Origin: Pseudanabaena yagii GIHE-NHR1
GTDB lineage: Bacteria > Cyanobacteriota > Cyanobacteriia > Pseudanabaenales > Pseudanabaenaceae
Direction: 5' to 3'
Assembly (NCBI RefSeq): GCF_012863495.1
Contig: NZ_JAAVJL010000004.1
Coordinates: forward strand, 1 to 64,000
Length of the DNA stretch: 64,000 nt
Below are positions 1-8,082 of this stretch, one piece after another; the stretch's first letter is position 1; each line of letters starts with the position of its first letter. The notes under the pieces are model-generated. The model was not told the origin of the DNA and made no database searches. It saw only the letters and a list, made by a program, of their open reading frames with translations. The translations under genes were made by a program, and so were the position numbers.

Positions 1-239
1 TCTCAGCAACAGCGATCGATGTTTTTCAAATTGGAATTGCTGTGTATCTCGTCACTGTTGGACAGCAGCTATTGGCAAGTTTAATCGTGCTATTAGTGAT
101 TCCACAGATTACTTTCCAAGATATGTACTTCCTACGCGATCCACTTAAGAACGATGTCAAATATCAGGCAAGCGCTCAACCCTTTCTGGTGATTGGAATG
201 CTAGTCGCAGGTATTGCTATGGGACATGCGGGAATTTAA
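1..239 (+). CDS. chlG: Chlorophyll synthase ChlG, C-terminal part
   Basis: The reading frame is open from base 3 to the TAA at 237-239, so the 5' part lies outside the window. About 78 residues remain. They are hydrophobic membrane segments around the block FQDMYFLRDPLKNDVKYQAS, and the protein ends in GHAGI. I recognise this as the end of the UbiA-family prenyltransferase that attaches the phytyl/geranylgeranyl tail to chlorophyllide a in the thylakoid membrane. The last 15 codons, stop and following hairpin are duplicated in tandem just downstream. Identification is from memory of ChlG C-termini; only the tail is visible. Confidence 0.82.
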   Translation, partial: SATAIDVFQIGIAVYLVTVGQQLLASLIVLLVIPQITFQDMYFLRDPLKNDVKYQASAQPFLVIGMLVAGIAMGHAGI

Positions 240-373
240 TAAATTCCAAGAAATAGCGTCGCTATTTCTTGGAATCAAAAACATTGGAATGCTAGTCTTA
301 GGCATTGCTATGGGACATGCAGGAATTTAATCGATTACCAAAAATAGCGTTGCTATTTCTTAGAATCAAAAAC
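192..373 (+). repeat. 91-bp tandem duplication of the chlG 3' end
   Basis: Bases 192-282 (last 15 codons of chlG, TAA and the hairpin) recur at 283-373. The second copy still translates as the same tail with one change (Ala to Leu), and several of its other differences are synonymous (GGT/GGC, GCG/GCA). It has no start codon and cannot be expressed alone. Confidence 0.9.
243..275 (+). terminator. Hairpin after chlG
   Basis: A perfect 16-bp stem with a one-base loop starts 4 bases after the chlG stop. A degenerate copy is in the duplicated segment (about 334-366). There is no clear U-tract, so termination is inferred from position. Confidence 0.55.
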
Positions 374-406
374 AACGCTGTGTATTGTTTTTGACTATAT
401 GTAATA

Positions 407-427
407 AAGGGAGCCTAGCGCTCCCTT
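407..427 (+). terminator. Rho-independent-like terminator
   Basis: AAGGGAGC pairs with GCTCCCTT around a 5-base loop. It probably ends transcripts leaving the duplicated chlG tail, upstream of the efflux adaptor gene. Confidence 0.5.
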
Positions 428-537
428 AAAATTTGGGGATGAAATAGCTCCCAAAGGGTGATTTTTGTAAGCTTATTTATTGGTATAGATCAATAGGCTC
501 ATAGCACCGATACATCAACGAGACTTTGCCAATATTC

Positions 538-1809
538 ATGATGAAACCTCAACTCCCACAGCCGATCGCTACAAGAGACAAATCTCTCAGTCATAAATCA
601 TGGAACAAAGCCTTAGGTGCTGTAATTAGTGTTTTGCTAGTTTCTTGCTCAGGTAATGCACCCCAATCAGGAGCTAGAGCAGTGCCTGTCCCAATTGCTG
701 CGGTTGAAACAGGTACAGTTACCGATAGTTCGGACTATGTGGCAAATCTACAATCGCGCCAATCGGTGACATTGCAGCCGCGGGTTGATGGCTATGTGCA
801 AGAGATCTATGTCAAAGCAGGCGATCGCGTGGAAGCAGGTGCGCCAATTTTGCGAATCGATCCTGCGAAGCAACAGGCTGCCTTGCAGCAGTCGGTAGCA
901 GTTGTTGCAAGTTCTCAGGCTGATTTTGAAAGTGCCAGAGCCACACTTGCTCAATTGCAAGCCGCCAAAGAATCCACCTTATCCAGTCTCGATTTTAATC
1001 AAAAAGAATTTAAACGCTATTCTGATTTGGCATCACAGGGTGCGATCGCTAAGCAAAAACTTGATGAAGTCTCAAATAGTCTCAGAAATGCAAGGGCAGA
1101 GCTAGGAAAGATTGATGCTCAAATCACTGCCCAAGAAGCCAATATTAATAGCGCCGCTACAAGAATCGAAGCATCTCGCTCTGGGGCAATTCAACAGGAA
1201 GTTCAGCTAGATTTCTATACCGTGTCAGCGCCCTTTGCGGGAATTGTTGGCGATATTCCCATCAAGGTTGGCGATAATGTCAACAGCACAACTCAATTAA
1301 CAACGGTGACACAAAACCAAGTATTGGAAGTTCAGATCTCTGTTCCTGTTGAGAATGCACCTCGTTTGAAAATGGGGCAACCCGTAGAACTGTTAGATAC
1401 GCAGGACAAGCCTCTAGTCAAAGGGAATATTGCTTTTATTTCGCCAAATATCAATCCGCAAACACAATCGGTTTTGGTAAAAGCGAACTTTAACAATGCC
1501 AATAATCAGCTCAAGGCAAATCAATTTGTGAGAGCCAGATTGATTTGGTCTTCGCGTTCTGGCGTGCTAGTCCCAACATCGGCAATTTCCCGCCTTGGTG
1601 GTCAGGACTTTGTATTTGTTGCCGAAGCTTCTCCCGATGGCAAGTCGCTGATTGCGAACCAGAAGCCAGTCAAATTAGGAAAGATTACTGGCAATAATCA
1701 AGAGGTATTGGAAGGTTTAACTGCTAAAGACAAAATTGTAACTGGGAATATTCTTCAATTACGCAACGGTGCGGCGATTATGGATGTAGCAAATTTACCA
1801 AAACAATAG
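538..1809 (+). CDS. RND efflux periplasmic adaptor (membrane fusion) lipoprotein
   Basis: HlyD/AcrA-type adaptor that would bridge an inner-membrane RND pump to an outer-membrane channel. From the ATG at 538, a short hydrophobic segment leads to a lipobox LVSC, so it is probably lipid-anchored. A biotinyl-lipoyl-like half (PRVDGYVQEIYVKAGDRVE) is followed by a long coiled-coil hairpin rich in A/Q/S, the second lipoyl half (APFAGIVGDIPIKVGD) and beta-barrel and membrane-proximal domains. The frame is also open to a TTG at 526, but ATG ATG at 538/541 is the more natural start. No pump gene is adjacent, so the partner is encoded elsewhere. Substrate unknown. Confidence 0.85.
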   Translation: MMKPQLPQPIATRDKSLSHKSWNKALGAVISVLLVSCSGNAPQSGARAVPVPIAAVETGTVTDSSDYVANLQSRQSVTLQPRVDGYVQEIYVKAGDRVEAGAPILRIDPAKQQAALQQSVAVVASSQADFESARATLAQLQAAKESTLSSLDFNQKEFKRYSDLASQGAIAKQKLDEVSNSLRNARAELGKIDAQITAQEANINSAATRIEASRSGAIQQEVQLDFYTVSAPFAGIVGDIPIKVGDNVNSTTQLTTVTQNQVLEVQISVPVENAPRLKMGQPVELLDTQDKPLVKGNIAFISPNINPQTQSVLVKANFNNANNQLKANQFVRARLIWSSRSGVLVPTSAISRLGGQDFVFVAEASPDGKSLIANQKPVKLGKITGNNQEVLEGLTAKDKIVTGNILQLRNGAAIMDVANLPKQ

Positions 1810-1845
1810 AAACAAGAAGTGATGTGGAGCATCACTTCTTGTTTC
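1809..1845. terminator. Bidirectional hairpin between convergent genes
   Basis: AACAAGAAGTGATG pairs with CATCACTTCTTGTT around a 5-base loop, between two converging genes. It overlaps the last codons of the minus-strand regulator, so it may end both transcripts. Confidence 0.6.
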
Positions 1846-3610
1846 TAGGACGACTTTCTTGCCAAGCAGTCCCAATCCCTTGCAATACACCACGTCCGAT
1901 TAGTCCAATCCCTCGACCAATCACATTAGTTAAGACATACACAAATCCACTACCGAGAAAGGCGATCGCTGATTTTAATCTCGGCGCGATCGCATCTTGA
2001 AGCTCTAGTACTAGAGTTACCGCCAGTTGAATTCCTTCTAATTGTTGTAATTCCTGACTACGTGGTGCATAGATACTGACTTGCTTAATTCCAGAATTTG
2101 CAAAAGCAAACAGCACTTGGCGACTTTCAAAGATTAATTGCGGATCGGTAATATATTTCTCCAAGCGATATTTCCAAGACAAATCATTGCGAAATCGTTC
2201 AATCTCGCGGGTGGGCAATAAATTGTAGCGATAGAATTTGTGCTTGACTTCTTCCACATCAGCAAAATGATTTAAAAGCGGTTGGATTACACCATTGGCA
2301 ATTTGAATCAATAAATTGTCGAGAATCAATTCGGCTCGCTGCATGGCTTCGGGCGTACCGATCGCTAAATTAGCATTATTAACTATTAATTCTGTCTCAA
2401 AAAGTAAATGGGACAGAAAATTCTCGATTTGCGGAATTTTATTTAAAAAAGCAGCTTGCACAATTGCAACATCCTTCAGTAATACATCAACAACATTTAC
2501 TTCTGAAGTATTCAAAGGATAGCTCAGGTTATAGTATTTACCAAAAAAGTTAATAACCGTTTCCTGCCAAATATTTTTTAAAATCGTGGGTATTTGATCA
2601 TGTAGTTGATCTGGTTGAATTTCAGAGAAACGCAGTTCCGTCAAACTTTGCTCCACCTGCCGCAACGCAATATATAACAGTTCCCGCTTTTTCTCATCCT
2701 TCAAAATGTCAATTTCTAAAGGAGTCCTACTCAAATTTACTAAACTTGCCTGTAACTTTTCGACAGTCCGATCCCATAAACTCGCTTGAATAGCTAGAAT
2801 ATTTGACTCCTTCGTAATGCCACTTATTTCCACTTTAGGGGTTGCAACTTCCACGGATAAATCACTGGCTAAATTAGTAGGACTTACATCATTTGATTGC
2901 GAAAGAATATGTGGTCTTTTTGATGGCTTCCATAGTTGATGGATCAGCCAACGCGCCGCTTGTAACTCGCGCACTTGCCCCGCTAAAACTAACTGAGCAA
3001 AGCGATCGCTAATTTGTTGAGGGTTAGCTCCCTCTAAACCTGCCTTCACTTCACCTAAAGCACGATCAATTCGTCGTAGTCCCGACAAATAGAAATTATG
3101 TCGAATGATCGCTACTACACTAACGGGCTCATCGGGTAGATTTGTAAATGCTTGCTTAGATTGCTTAATCTGAGGATTATCGCGATCGCCTAAATAGATC
3201 TCTCCTGACGCAACCTGACGAATCGCTATAATTAATTCTTCTGGTTTAGTTCCTTTTAAGCAATATCCTTCAACCCCAGTCCGCAAAGCGATCGCTACTA
3301 ATTCAGTCGGTTGAGGTGAGCTTAATAATAAAATTGGTAAATCTGGATACCTTGACTTTAGTTGCTGACAAAGTTCTAAGCCTGATAGATACTCGTTACT
3401 AACTTCAGAAGCACTCTCTTCTAAGTTGAGATCAAGTAATATCAAGTCAATATCTCTTGCATCATCGCTTAGACATTCCAAAGCTGCCTCAGCAGTATCT
3501 ACCTCTGCCACAACTTCCAAATCAGCAAACTGCGCCAACCAAGACCGCATCCCCATCCGAAAAATGCGATCGCTATCAATTAAAAGTAACCTATATAACT
3601 CATCACTCAT
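1832..3610 (-). CDS. Response regulator with C-terminal DUF3685 (Ycf55-like) domain
   Basis: 592 residues. The first ~130 form a NarL-type receiver: acidic pair near residues 12-14, predicted phosphoacceptor Asp60 in LILLDLNLEE, and a conserved Lys in CLKGTKPEELI. The remainder has no helix-turn-helix. It resembles the cyanobacterial and algal-plastid DUF3685 family, which I associate with plastid ycf55. The C-terminus (GSGFVYVLTNVIGRGIGLIG) is hydrophobic and Gly-rich, suggesting membrane association. No histidine kinase is nearby. The output function is unknown; signalling from a receiver to a membrane-bound effector is inference. Confidence 0.75.
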   Translation of the reverse strand: MSDELYRLLLIDSDRIFRMGMRSWLAQFADLEVVAEVDTAEAALECLSDDARDIDLILLDLNLEESASEVSNEYLSGLELCQQLKSRYPDLPILLLSSPQPTELVAIALRTGVEGYCLKGTKPEELIIAIRQVASGEIYLGDRDNPQIKQSKQAFTNLPDEPVSVVAIIRHNFYLSGLRRIDRALGEVKAGLEGANPQQISDRFAQLVLAGQVRELQAARWLIHQLWKPSKRPHILSQSNDVSPTNLASDLSVEVATPKVEISGITKESNILAIQASLWDRTVEKLQASLVNLSRTPLEIDILKDEKKRELLYIALRQVEQSLTELRFSEIQPDQLHDQIPTILKNIWQETVINFFGKYYNLSYPLNTSEVNVVDVLLKDVAIVQAAFLNKIPQIENFLSHLLFETELIVNNANLAIGTPEAMQRAELILDNLLIQIANGVIQPLLNHFADVEEVKHKFYRYNLLPTREIERFRNDLSWKYRLEKYITDPQLIFESRQVLFAFANSGIKQVSIYAPRSQELQQLEGIQLAVTLVLELQDAIAPRLKSAIAFLGSGFVYVLTNVIGRGIGLIGRGVLQGIGTAWQESRPRNKK

Positions 3611-3661
3611 TGAGGAACTGACGTAATAGAATTAGCGCTAATAGCTTTCAAATATACAACT

Positions 3662-4015
3662 ATGCAAAATACTCGTATCAGCACCATTGTAAGCGTTGTA
3701 TCTGGACAGATATATCGTTGGTCACGTCAATCTTGGCGGCGATCTTCTTTGATCTTGATTAGTTTATTAATGGGATTCTTCTTAGCCTCGGTGATCTCGA
3801 CTTCCACTGGTGCTAAATCGAATTTAGATATTGTAGCGGCGGGAGTAACAGTTTTGATTGTAGAAGTCATTAGCCGATTTATTTATAGTGCTAAGCGCGT
3901 AACTCTTGCGGATGGTAGCTTGGCTCCGAGACCATTAATCCAAGAACTACTAAATTCGCTAAAGATTGGTGTAATTTATGGCTTATTCCTTGAAGCCTTC
4001 AAGTTGGGATCTTGA
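3662..4015 (+). CDS. ycf20: Ycf20-like protein (DUF565)
   Basis: 117 residues with two hydrophobic segments (LILISLLMGFFLASVIST and a central VAAGVTVLIVEVISRFIY). The C-terminal signature SLKIGVIYGLFLEAFKLGS is characteristic of the Ycf20/DUF565 family shared by cyanobacteria and plastids. In algae and plants the family has been tied to photoprotection (non-photochemical quenching); the biochemical role is unknown. It is divergent from the DUF3685 regulator, with only 51 bases between start codons, so a shared promoter region is likely. Confidence 0.8.
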   Translation: MQNTRISTIVSVVSGQIYRWSRQSWRRSSLILISLLMGFFLASVISTSTGAKSNLDIVAAGVTVLIVEVISRFIYSAKRVTLADGSLAPRPLIQELLNSLKIGVIYGLFLEAFKLGS

Positions 4016-4060
4016 AAGCCCGCTCAGCGAGCCTTCTTGATTCTTTACTTAAATTGCAGA

Positions 4061-4663
4061 TTAATTGCGGCGATGGGTAACTTGATCGGCATAATCAGCA
4101 ATACTTTCTGGCATCGCAACACCCGTCAAAATGATATTCACTTTAGGCGATCGCGTTTCTAGCACATTGAGCAACTCTTCTTCAGTAATTAGCGATCGCG
4201 CCACAAGCAAATTTGCCTCATCAAGGACAACTAAACCTGCATTACCAGATTTAATAACAACCTTGGCGTAGTCCCACAATTCTAAAACTGCGGTCTTTTC
4301 TTCATCGGTCAACTCGATCTCTGGGTTAGATAGATCGCGCTGAGCATCACAACGTAGCCATTCGAGATTTTCTACCAGCCGACGGGGATTACTCAAGCCT
4401 TGATTAATACCTGCTTGAAAAAGTTGGACGAGTAATACCTGTGTCCCTTGCCCTGCTACCCGCAACGCTTGAGCAATGATGTCAGCATAAAGGTTACGAT
4501 GGGGCGCAATAAAAACCTGAACATTGCCTTTAATTGGTGTCACGAGAGATGTGGTTTTCGGTGAGTTGGTAACTGCGGGGTTAGTCTTAGGCTGATTGGT
4601 CTGGTTGTGATGAGTCTTGGGCTGATTCGCCTTAATCTGAGCCGTTTTAATTTGAGCCACCAT
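4061..4663 (-). CDS. CobO/BtuR-like protein lacking the P-loop
   Basis: About 200 residues from the ATG at 4663. An N-terminal ~45-residue low-complexity tail is rich in K, Q, N and T. The rest aligns by eye with the corrinoid adenosyltransferase at 26840-27448: VQVFIAP in place of the P-loop strand, then ALRVAGQGTQVLLVQLFQAG and LVVLDEANLLVARSLI, which keeps the Walker B Asp-Glu. The TGDGKGKTT P-loop itself is replaced by a segment without GK(T/S). It therefore probably cannot bind ATP in the usual way and may be a regulatory or scaffolding paralogue. Function unknown. Confidence 0.65.
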   Translation of the reverse strand: MVAQIKTAQIKANQPKTHHNQTNQPKTNPAVTNSPKTTSLVTPIKGNVQVFIAPHRNLYADIIAQALRVAGQGTQVLLVQLFQAGINQGLSNPRRLVENLEWLRCDAQRDLSNPEIELTDEEKTAVLELWDYAKVVIKSGNAGLVVLDEANLLVARSLITEEELLNVLETRSPKVNIILTGVAMPESIADYADQVTHRRN

Positions 4664-5250
4664 AAACAAATCTAGTGTTTAATTTTCCATAAAGCATCAT
4701 AGCAGACACTAGATATAGAAAAAGGTTGTAAAGATGACTTTATTATTTCTTATTGACTGATCCTTGTATAACGTTTTTAAGCAAGGTTTTGTTTCTTCGC
4801 CTTTGATGGAAACAAACCTCTGCCCTGTGCTTGAATGAAAAGCGCTATAAGTTAAGTAGTTGAAGAGGATTGATTTTTTGTTTTCAAATGAGTGCATACC
4901 CATTTGAAAGTTTCTATAAATGAGATCTTGCATCATTCTGGAAAGGGGTTGTAGAAAGAGCAGAAATATTAAAAAAGGGTGTAGTAGTAAATTAAATAAC
5001 GATTATGGAAAGGATCGCACGCCTAAAAGCTAGTGTATAGACTAGTATGTGATACACACTGGTATCATGTATCGTCAGCTTTTTAGGGTTTCAAAGTGCG
5101 TACTTTGAAACCCCGTGAAAGGTTACCAATCAATCGTCACTTTTGTTTTGCTATTGATAAACTTAAAGCTTACAAAATGAGTAAATTAGTTGGACTTACG
5201 TAAGTCCAACTAATAAAGCTGAGACTAATTGCGAAATAACTACTCTCAGC
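4664..5250. other. Intergenic stretch with MITE-like fragment and two palindromes
   Basis: No convincing gene. Bases 4869-4922 resemble the right half of the MITE at 43429-43533 (GATTTTTTGTTTTCAAATGA block). Palindromes lie at 5086-5113 (12-bp arms, 4-base loop) and 5186-5213 (perfect 28 bp, core GGACTTACGTAAGTCC). Confidence 0.6.
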
Positions 5251-5688
5251 TTACTTGGATTCTATTAAGGCGATCGCGGCTTCTAGCTTGGATGGATAGT
5301 TCTTGGCAAATTCCTCAAACCACAACCCTTCACCAGAGAGGGGATCAATCATTTTTAACCATTCCCTTGCCTTTTGTTCATAAATTTGACGGCCTTTCAC
5401 TTTCTGGCGATCCTCTACCTGCTGCAAATCATGATTAACGGCACTACTGCTAGATGGCATTGGCTGGACATTTATTTCTACTTCTACAGCCTTAGTAACA
5501 CCATTGCGTAAATCCTCTAATAGGCGATCTAGAGAACTAGGATTAGCTGCTGGTTTGACCTCAATATCTAGACCAGGTAAATCTTGATGCGAACGCTCAG
5601 ATTTAAGCTGAGACTCAGGTTTTTTATTCACGTCAGGATCTGTGTATTTATTCTGAAGATCCGTAAGAATGGACTCAAGAGATTCCAT
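5251..5688 (-). CDS. Slr1339-type salt-stress-associated protein
   Basis: 145 residues, soluble, acidic, no membrane segment. The N-terminal half is low in complexity. The C-terminus is the conserved part, with AREWLKMIDPLSGEGLWFEE and KNYPSKLEAAIALIES, which I recognise from the cyanobacteria-specific family named after Synechocystis Slr1339 (annotated as salt-stress related). It follows the VWA-domain gene with an 8-base gap on the same strand, so the two are probably co-transcribed. The molecular role is unknown. Confidence 0.6.
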   Translation of the reverse strand: MESLESILTDLQNKYTDPDVNKKPESQLKSERSHQDLPGLDIEVKPAANPSSLDRLLEDLRNGVTKAVEVEINVQPMPSSSSAVNHDLQQVEDRQKVKGRQIYEQKAREWLKMIDPLSGEGLWFEEFAKNYPSKLEAAIALIESK

Positions 5689-5696
5689 TTATTTCC

Positions 5697-6299
5697 TCAA
5701 TCATTAATTGCACTTAATAAAACTTCCGCAAGGGTCATATCTTCCATATCAGCCAGCGTAATCGTATCGACAATATCGAAGTTCGCGCCAATGCTTTGCA
5801 ATTTATCATCTAGAGCCTTCAAAAAGTCGGTCGCACTCGCATCAGTACCAACTTGAATAAAGGAAAGCGCTAGCTCAGCATCAGTATTTAGGCGGCGCGT
5901 CGCTTCGATAATTACTTCAAACACGGAACGGCGATCGTCGGGTTCACCATCGGTAATTACTAAAATAGTTTCTCCTGTTTTGATTTGCCCAGCCTTTTTG
6001 CGCTGAAAGAAGTTATTAATCGCATCCTGCAAAACTGCGGTCAAATTTGTCCCACCCATTGGGTCATTCTCTTGGAAGATTTGCTCAACCTTAGCCGCAG
6101 AGACATTATCAAAGCGTTTAAATTTTCCCGAAAACAAATACAACGTAATCCCATCGGGATCTAGTTGATCACATTTTCGAGCAAGGGCAAGCGTAGATTC
6201 CTTGACAATCTCCCATCGACTTTTGTTTGTACCTCTATCGATATTAGACATACTGCCGCTTTTATCGATAATCAGCGTATAGTCGCGTTTGTCTAGCAT
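5697..6299 (-). CDS. von Willebrand factor A (VWA) domain protein
   Basis: About 200 residues, a stand-alone VWA fold. The MIDAS metal site is intact: DKSGSMS near the N-terminus, a Thr in GGTNLTAVL and Asp in ITDGEPDD. Such domains bind Mg2+ and mediate protein-protein contacts, often with AAA ATPases or in stress and tellurium-resistance-like complexes. No signal peptide, so cytoplasmic. ATG at 6299 has a GAG 7 bases upstream; the frame is open two codons further to a TTG. It precedes the Slr1339-like gene in a likely two-gene operon. Partner unknown. Confidence 0.75.
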   Translation of the reverse strand: MLDKRDYTLIIDKSGSMSNIDRGTNKSRWEIVKESTLALARKCDQLDPDGITLYLFSGKFKRFDNVSAAKVEQIFQENDPMGGTNLTAVLQDAINNFFQRKKAGQIKTGETILVITDGEPDDRRSVFEVIIEATRRLNTDAELALSFIQVGTDASATDFLKALDDKLQSIGANFDIVDTITLADMEDMTLAEVLLSAIND

Positions 6300-6371
6300 A
6301 TACAACTCTTATATAAAGATGATGAACTAGCTAAAATTATATCTCACACACTCAGATGAGCTGTACTGAAG

Positions 6372-6404
6372 AATAAAAGGCAGCACTAAGCACTGCCTTT
6401 TATT
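6372..6404 (+). terminator. Hairpin upstream of 6448 gene
   Basis: AATAAAAGGCAG pairs with CTGCCTTTTATT around a 9-base loop. It lies between the divergent VWA gene and the 6448 gene, so it may be regulatory rather than a terminator. Confidence 0.45.
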
Positions 6405-6447
6405 GGTTTGCAGTAGAATAAGCCATAGTTTTTTATTCTTTGCTGCT

Positions 6448-6798
6448 ATGAGTCAAACCGATAACCTAGAAGAGCGCTTTCGTGAGCTAGAGCGCGAAGT
6501 GATGGGCAAGCAACAAGCAAATAAGCAAACCCACGAACCTGATAAGCGGGCTGAGCCAGAATTTGTGGCAGTTAGCCAAGGTGTGGATGCCGCGAAAACT
6601 AGTTTAAGTAGCCTCATCGATTGGGTAAATAGCTTGACTGGGGCAACTAAAATTGCCGCAATTGTTGTGATCGGACTAGTCGCATTTACAATTCTGAATT
6701 TTGTGTTTAAACTAGTGACAGCCGCAATTTCTATCGGCATTCTGGCGCTAGTCGGATTTATTTTATATAAAGTATTCTTTGAGCCTAATCCTAAATAG
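6448..6798 (+). CDS. Small membrane protein, unknown function
   Basis: 116 residues from the ATG at 6448 (an upstream alternative in the same frame lies in the hairpin region). The N-terminal ~60 residues are charged (LEERFRELEREVMGKQQ) and likely helical. The C-terminal half holds two adjacent hydrophobic segments (IAAIVVIGLVAFTILNFVF and AAISIGILALVGFILYKVF). It looks like a cytoplasm-facing coiled coil anchored by a membrane hairpin. Not recognised beyond that. Confidence 0.6.
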   Translation: MSQTDNLEERFRELEREVMGKQQANKQTHEPDKRAEPEFVAVSQGVDAAKTSLSSLIDWVNSLTGATKIAAIVVIGLVAFTILNFVFKLVTAAISIGILALVGFILYKVFFEPNPK

Positions 6799-6857
6799 CT
6801 TGGTCAGCATTTTTTGCTAGCCACAGCCCCCAATAAGCTTCTATCAGGGTTAAACCT

Positions 6858-7202
6858 ATGCCTATTTCTCGTGCATCCCGCAGACCGATCCAGCCCAAGT
6901 TGCGTTCTATGCCTCTGCGAAAAACACCTTCAGCGATATATATCCAGATGCATCAACTTGCTAATGAGAAAGAGCGTTTGCAGGAGGAGCTAGTCAGAGT
7001 CTGCGATCGCCAGCAACAAATCATCGATCGCCTTGCTGAATTAGATCGCAACCTCGCACAACTGGATCTTGATGTCGAGAATAATGCGGTGAATGCTGAG
7101 ATGTCTGAAGCCCAATTTGTAAATAAAATTAAAGCCAAACCCACCGAGCGCATTCAAAAAACTCGCGGCGTAACCTACGAAAGTATGACCATTGAGTATT
7201 GA
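6858..7202 (+). CDS. Coiled-coil small protein, GvpV-like
   Basis: 114 residues. A basic N-terminus with PIQPKLRSMPLRKTPSA is followed by a strong heptad coiled coil (LANEKERLQEELVRVCDR, then LAELDRNLAQLDLD). The pattern resembles small cyanobacterial proteins filed under gas vesicle protein GvpV, but no other gvp gene is in the window and these proteins also occur without gas vesicles. Treat the name as a hint. Followed by two hairpins before dps. Confidence 0.5.
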   Translation: MPISRASRRPIQPKLRSMPLRKTPSAIYIQMHQLANEKERLQEELVRVCDRQQQIIDRLAELDRNLAQLDLDVENNAVNAEMSEAQFVNKIKAKPTERIQKTRGVTYESMTIEY

Positions 7203-7204
7203 TT

Positions 7205-7225
7205 ATGATAAGCGGCGCTTATCAT
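7205..7225. repeat. Perfect palindrome after the coiled-coil gene
   Basis: ATGATAAGCGGCGCTTATCAT, 3 bases after a stop codon. Confidence 0.5.
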
Positions 7226-7237
7226 TAATGTCTAGAG

Positions 7238-7260
7238 AAGCACCCATTGGGTGCTTTTTT
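7238..7260 (+). terminator. Rho-independent terminator
   Basis: AAGCACCCA pairs with TGGGTGCTT, followed by a T run. This is the clearest classical terminator in the first 10 kb and separates the coiled-coil gene from dps. Confidence 0.8.
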
Positions 7261-7315
7261 GCGATTTTGGGAATAGCTATAATGCAATCAGTACTATTAA
7301 GAGAAATACATTAAC

Positions 7316-7828
7316 ATGGGCAAAAACAAGGAAAAATCTGCTGATAAAGAGCTATCCAGCACAATTAATATTGGTATTTCTGAAGATGATCGGACAGCGA
7401 TCGCAGATGGACTTTCGCGTTTACTCGCTGATACCTATACCCTTTACCTGAAAACCCATAACTTCCACTGGAACGTCACGGGACCAATGTTCAATACCTT
7501 GCACCTCATGTTTGAAGCGCAATATACCGAACTTGCCCTCGCTGTTGACCTGATTGCCGAACGGATTCGCTCTCTCGGAATTCCTGCCCCTGGCACATAT
7601 TCCGCCTACGCTAAGCTCACCTCGATTCCTGAAACTGAGGGAGTACCTAAGGCAACGGAAATGATCAAGTTGCTCGTGGAAGGGCAAGAGGCAGTAGTAA
7701 GAACTGCGCGTTCTATTTTTCCGATCGCGGAAAAGGCTAATGATGAACCAACTGCCGATCTATTAACTCAACGCTTGCAAGTCCATGAAAAAACTGCATG
7801 GATGCTGAGAAGTTTGCTAGAAGACTAA
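7316..7828 (+). CDS. dps: Dps-family ferritin-like protein
   Basis: 170 residues. Miniferritin that oxidises Fe2+ with H2O2 at inter-subunit sites, stores Fe3+ in a 12-mer shell and protects DNA from oxidative damage. Family hallmarks are visible: the [14 protein letters not shown] helix supplying a ferroxidase His, [20 protein letters not shown] supplying the Asp/Glu ligands, and the C-terminal [15 protein letters not shown]. The ~20-residue N-terminal tail is Lys-rich, as in Dps proteins that bind DNA or each other. Monocistronic between terminators. Confidence 0.88.
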   Translation: MGKNKEKSADKELSSTINIGISEDDRTAIADGLSRLLADTYTLYLKTHNFHWNVTGPMFNTLHLMFEAQYTELALAVDLIAERIRSLGIPAPGTYSAYAKLTSIPETEGVPKATEMIKLLVEGQEAVVRTARSIFPIAEKANDEPTADLLTQRLQVHEKTAWMLRSLLED

Positions 7829-8082
7829 TCTCGCGTTCACCGTCCCTCCCATTCGACTAAGGTACACACAAGTTATAAAACCTAACTAAGTCAACAATTT
7901 ATCGCCCCCTAGCCCCCAATTCTGGGGGGACAAGAGTTTCAAAGTCCCCCAGAATTGGGGGATTTAGGGGGCTTAGATATCTTGAAACGTAAAGAGGTAG
8001 ACTTTGTACAAGCTCTCTCCCAATGGGAGAGGGGAGTAAAGTTTTTCCTGATTCCTAATTATTTTTATCAAATTTATCGAAG
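7829..8082. repeat. Intergenic inverted repeat (GCCCCCTA type)
   Basis: Bases 7904-7972 form an imperfect inverted repeat with arms GCCCCCTAGCCCCCAATTCT and its near complement, plus inner GGGGGGAC/GTCCCCC. This C-run/G-run layout is typical of short mobile or MITE-like repeats common in cyanobacteria. The rest has no gene. Confidence 0.7.

Noticed and set aside
4709-4936. 75-codon open frame on the minus strand
   Set aside because: It runs across a MITE-like fragment and has no protein-like composition or RBS.
6858-7202. Gas vesicle cluster
   Set aside because: Only a weak GvpV resemblance; no gvpA or other gvp gene in the window.
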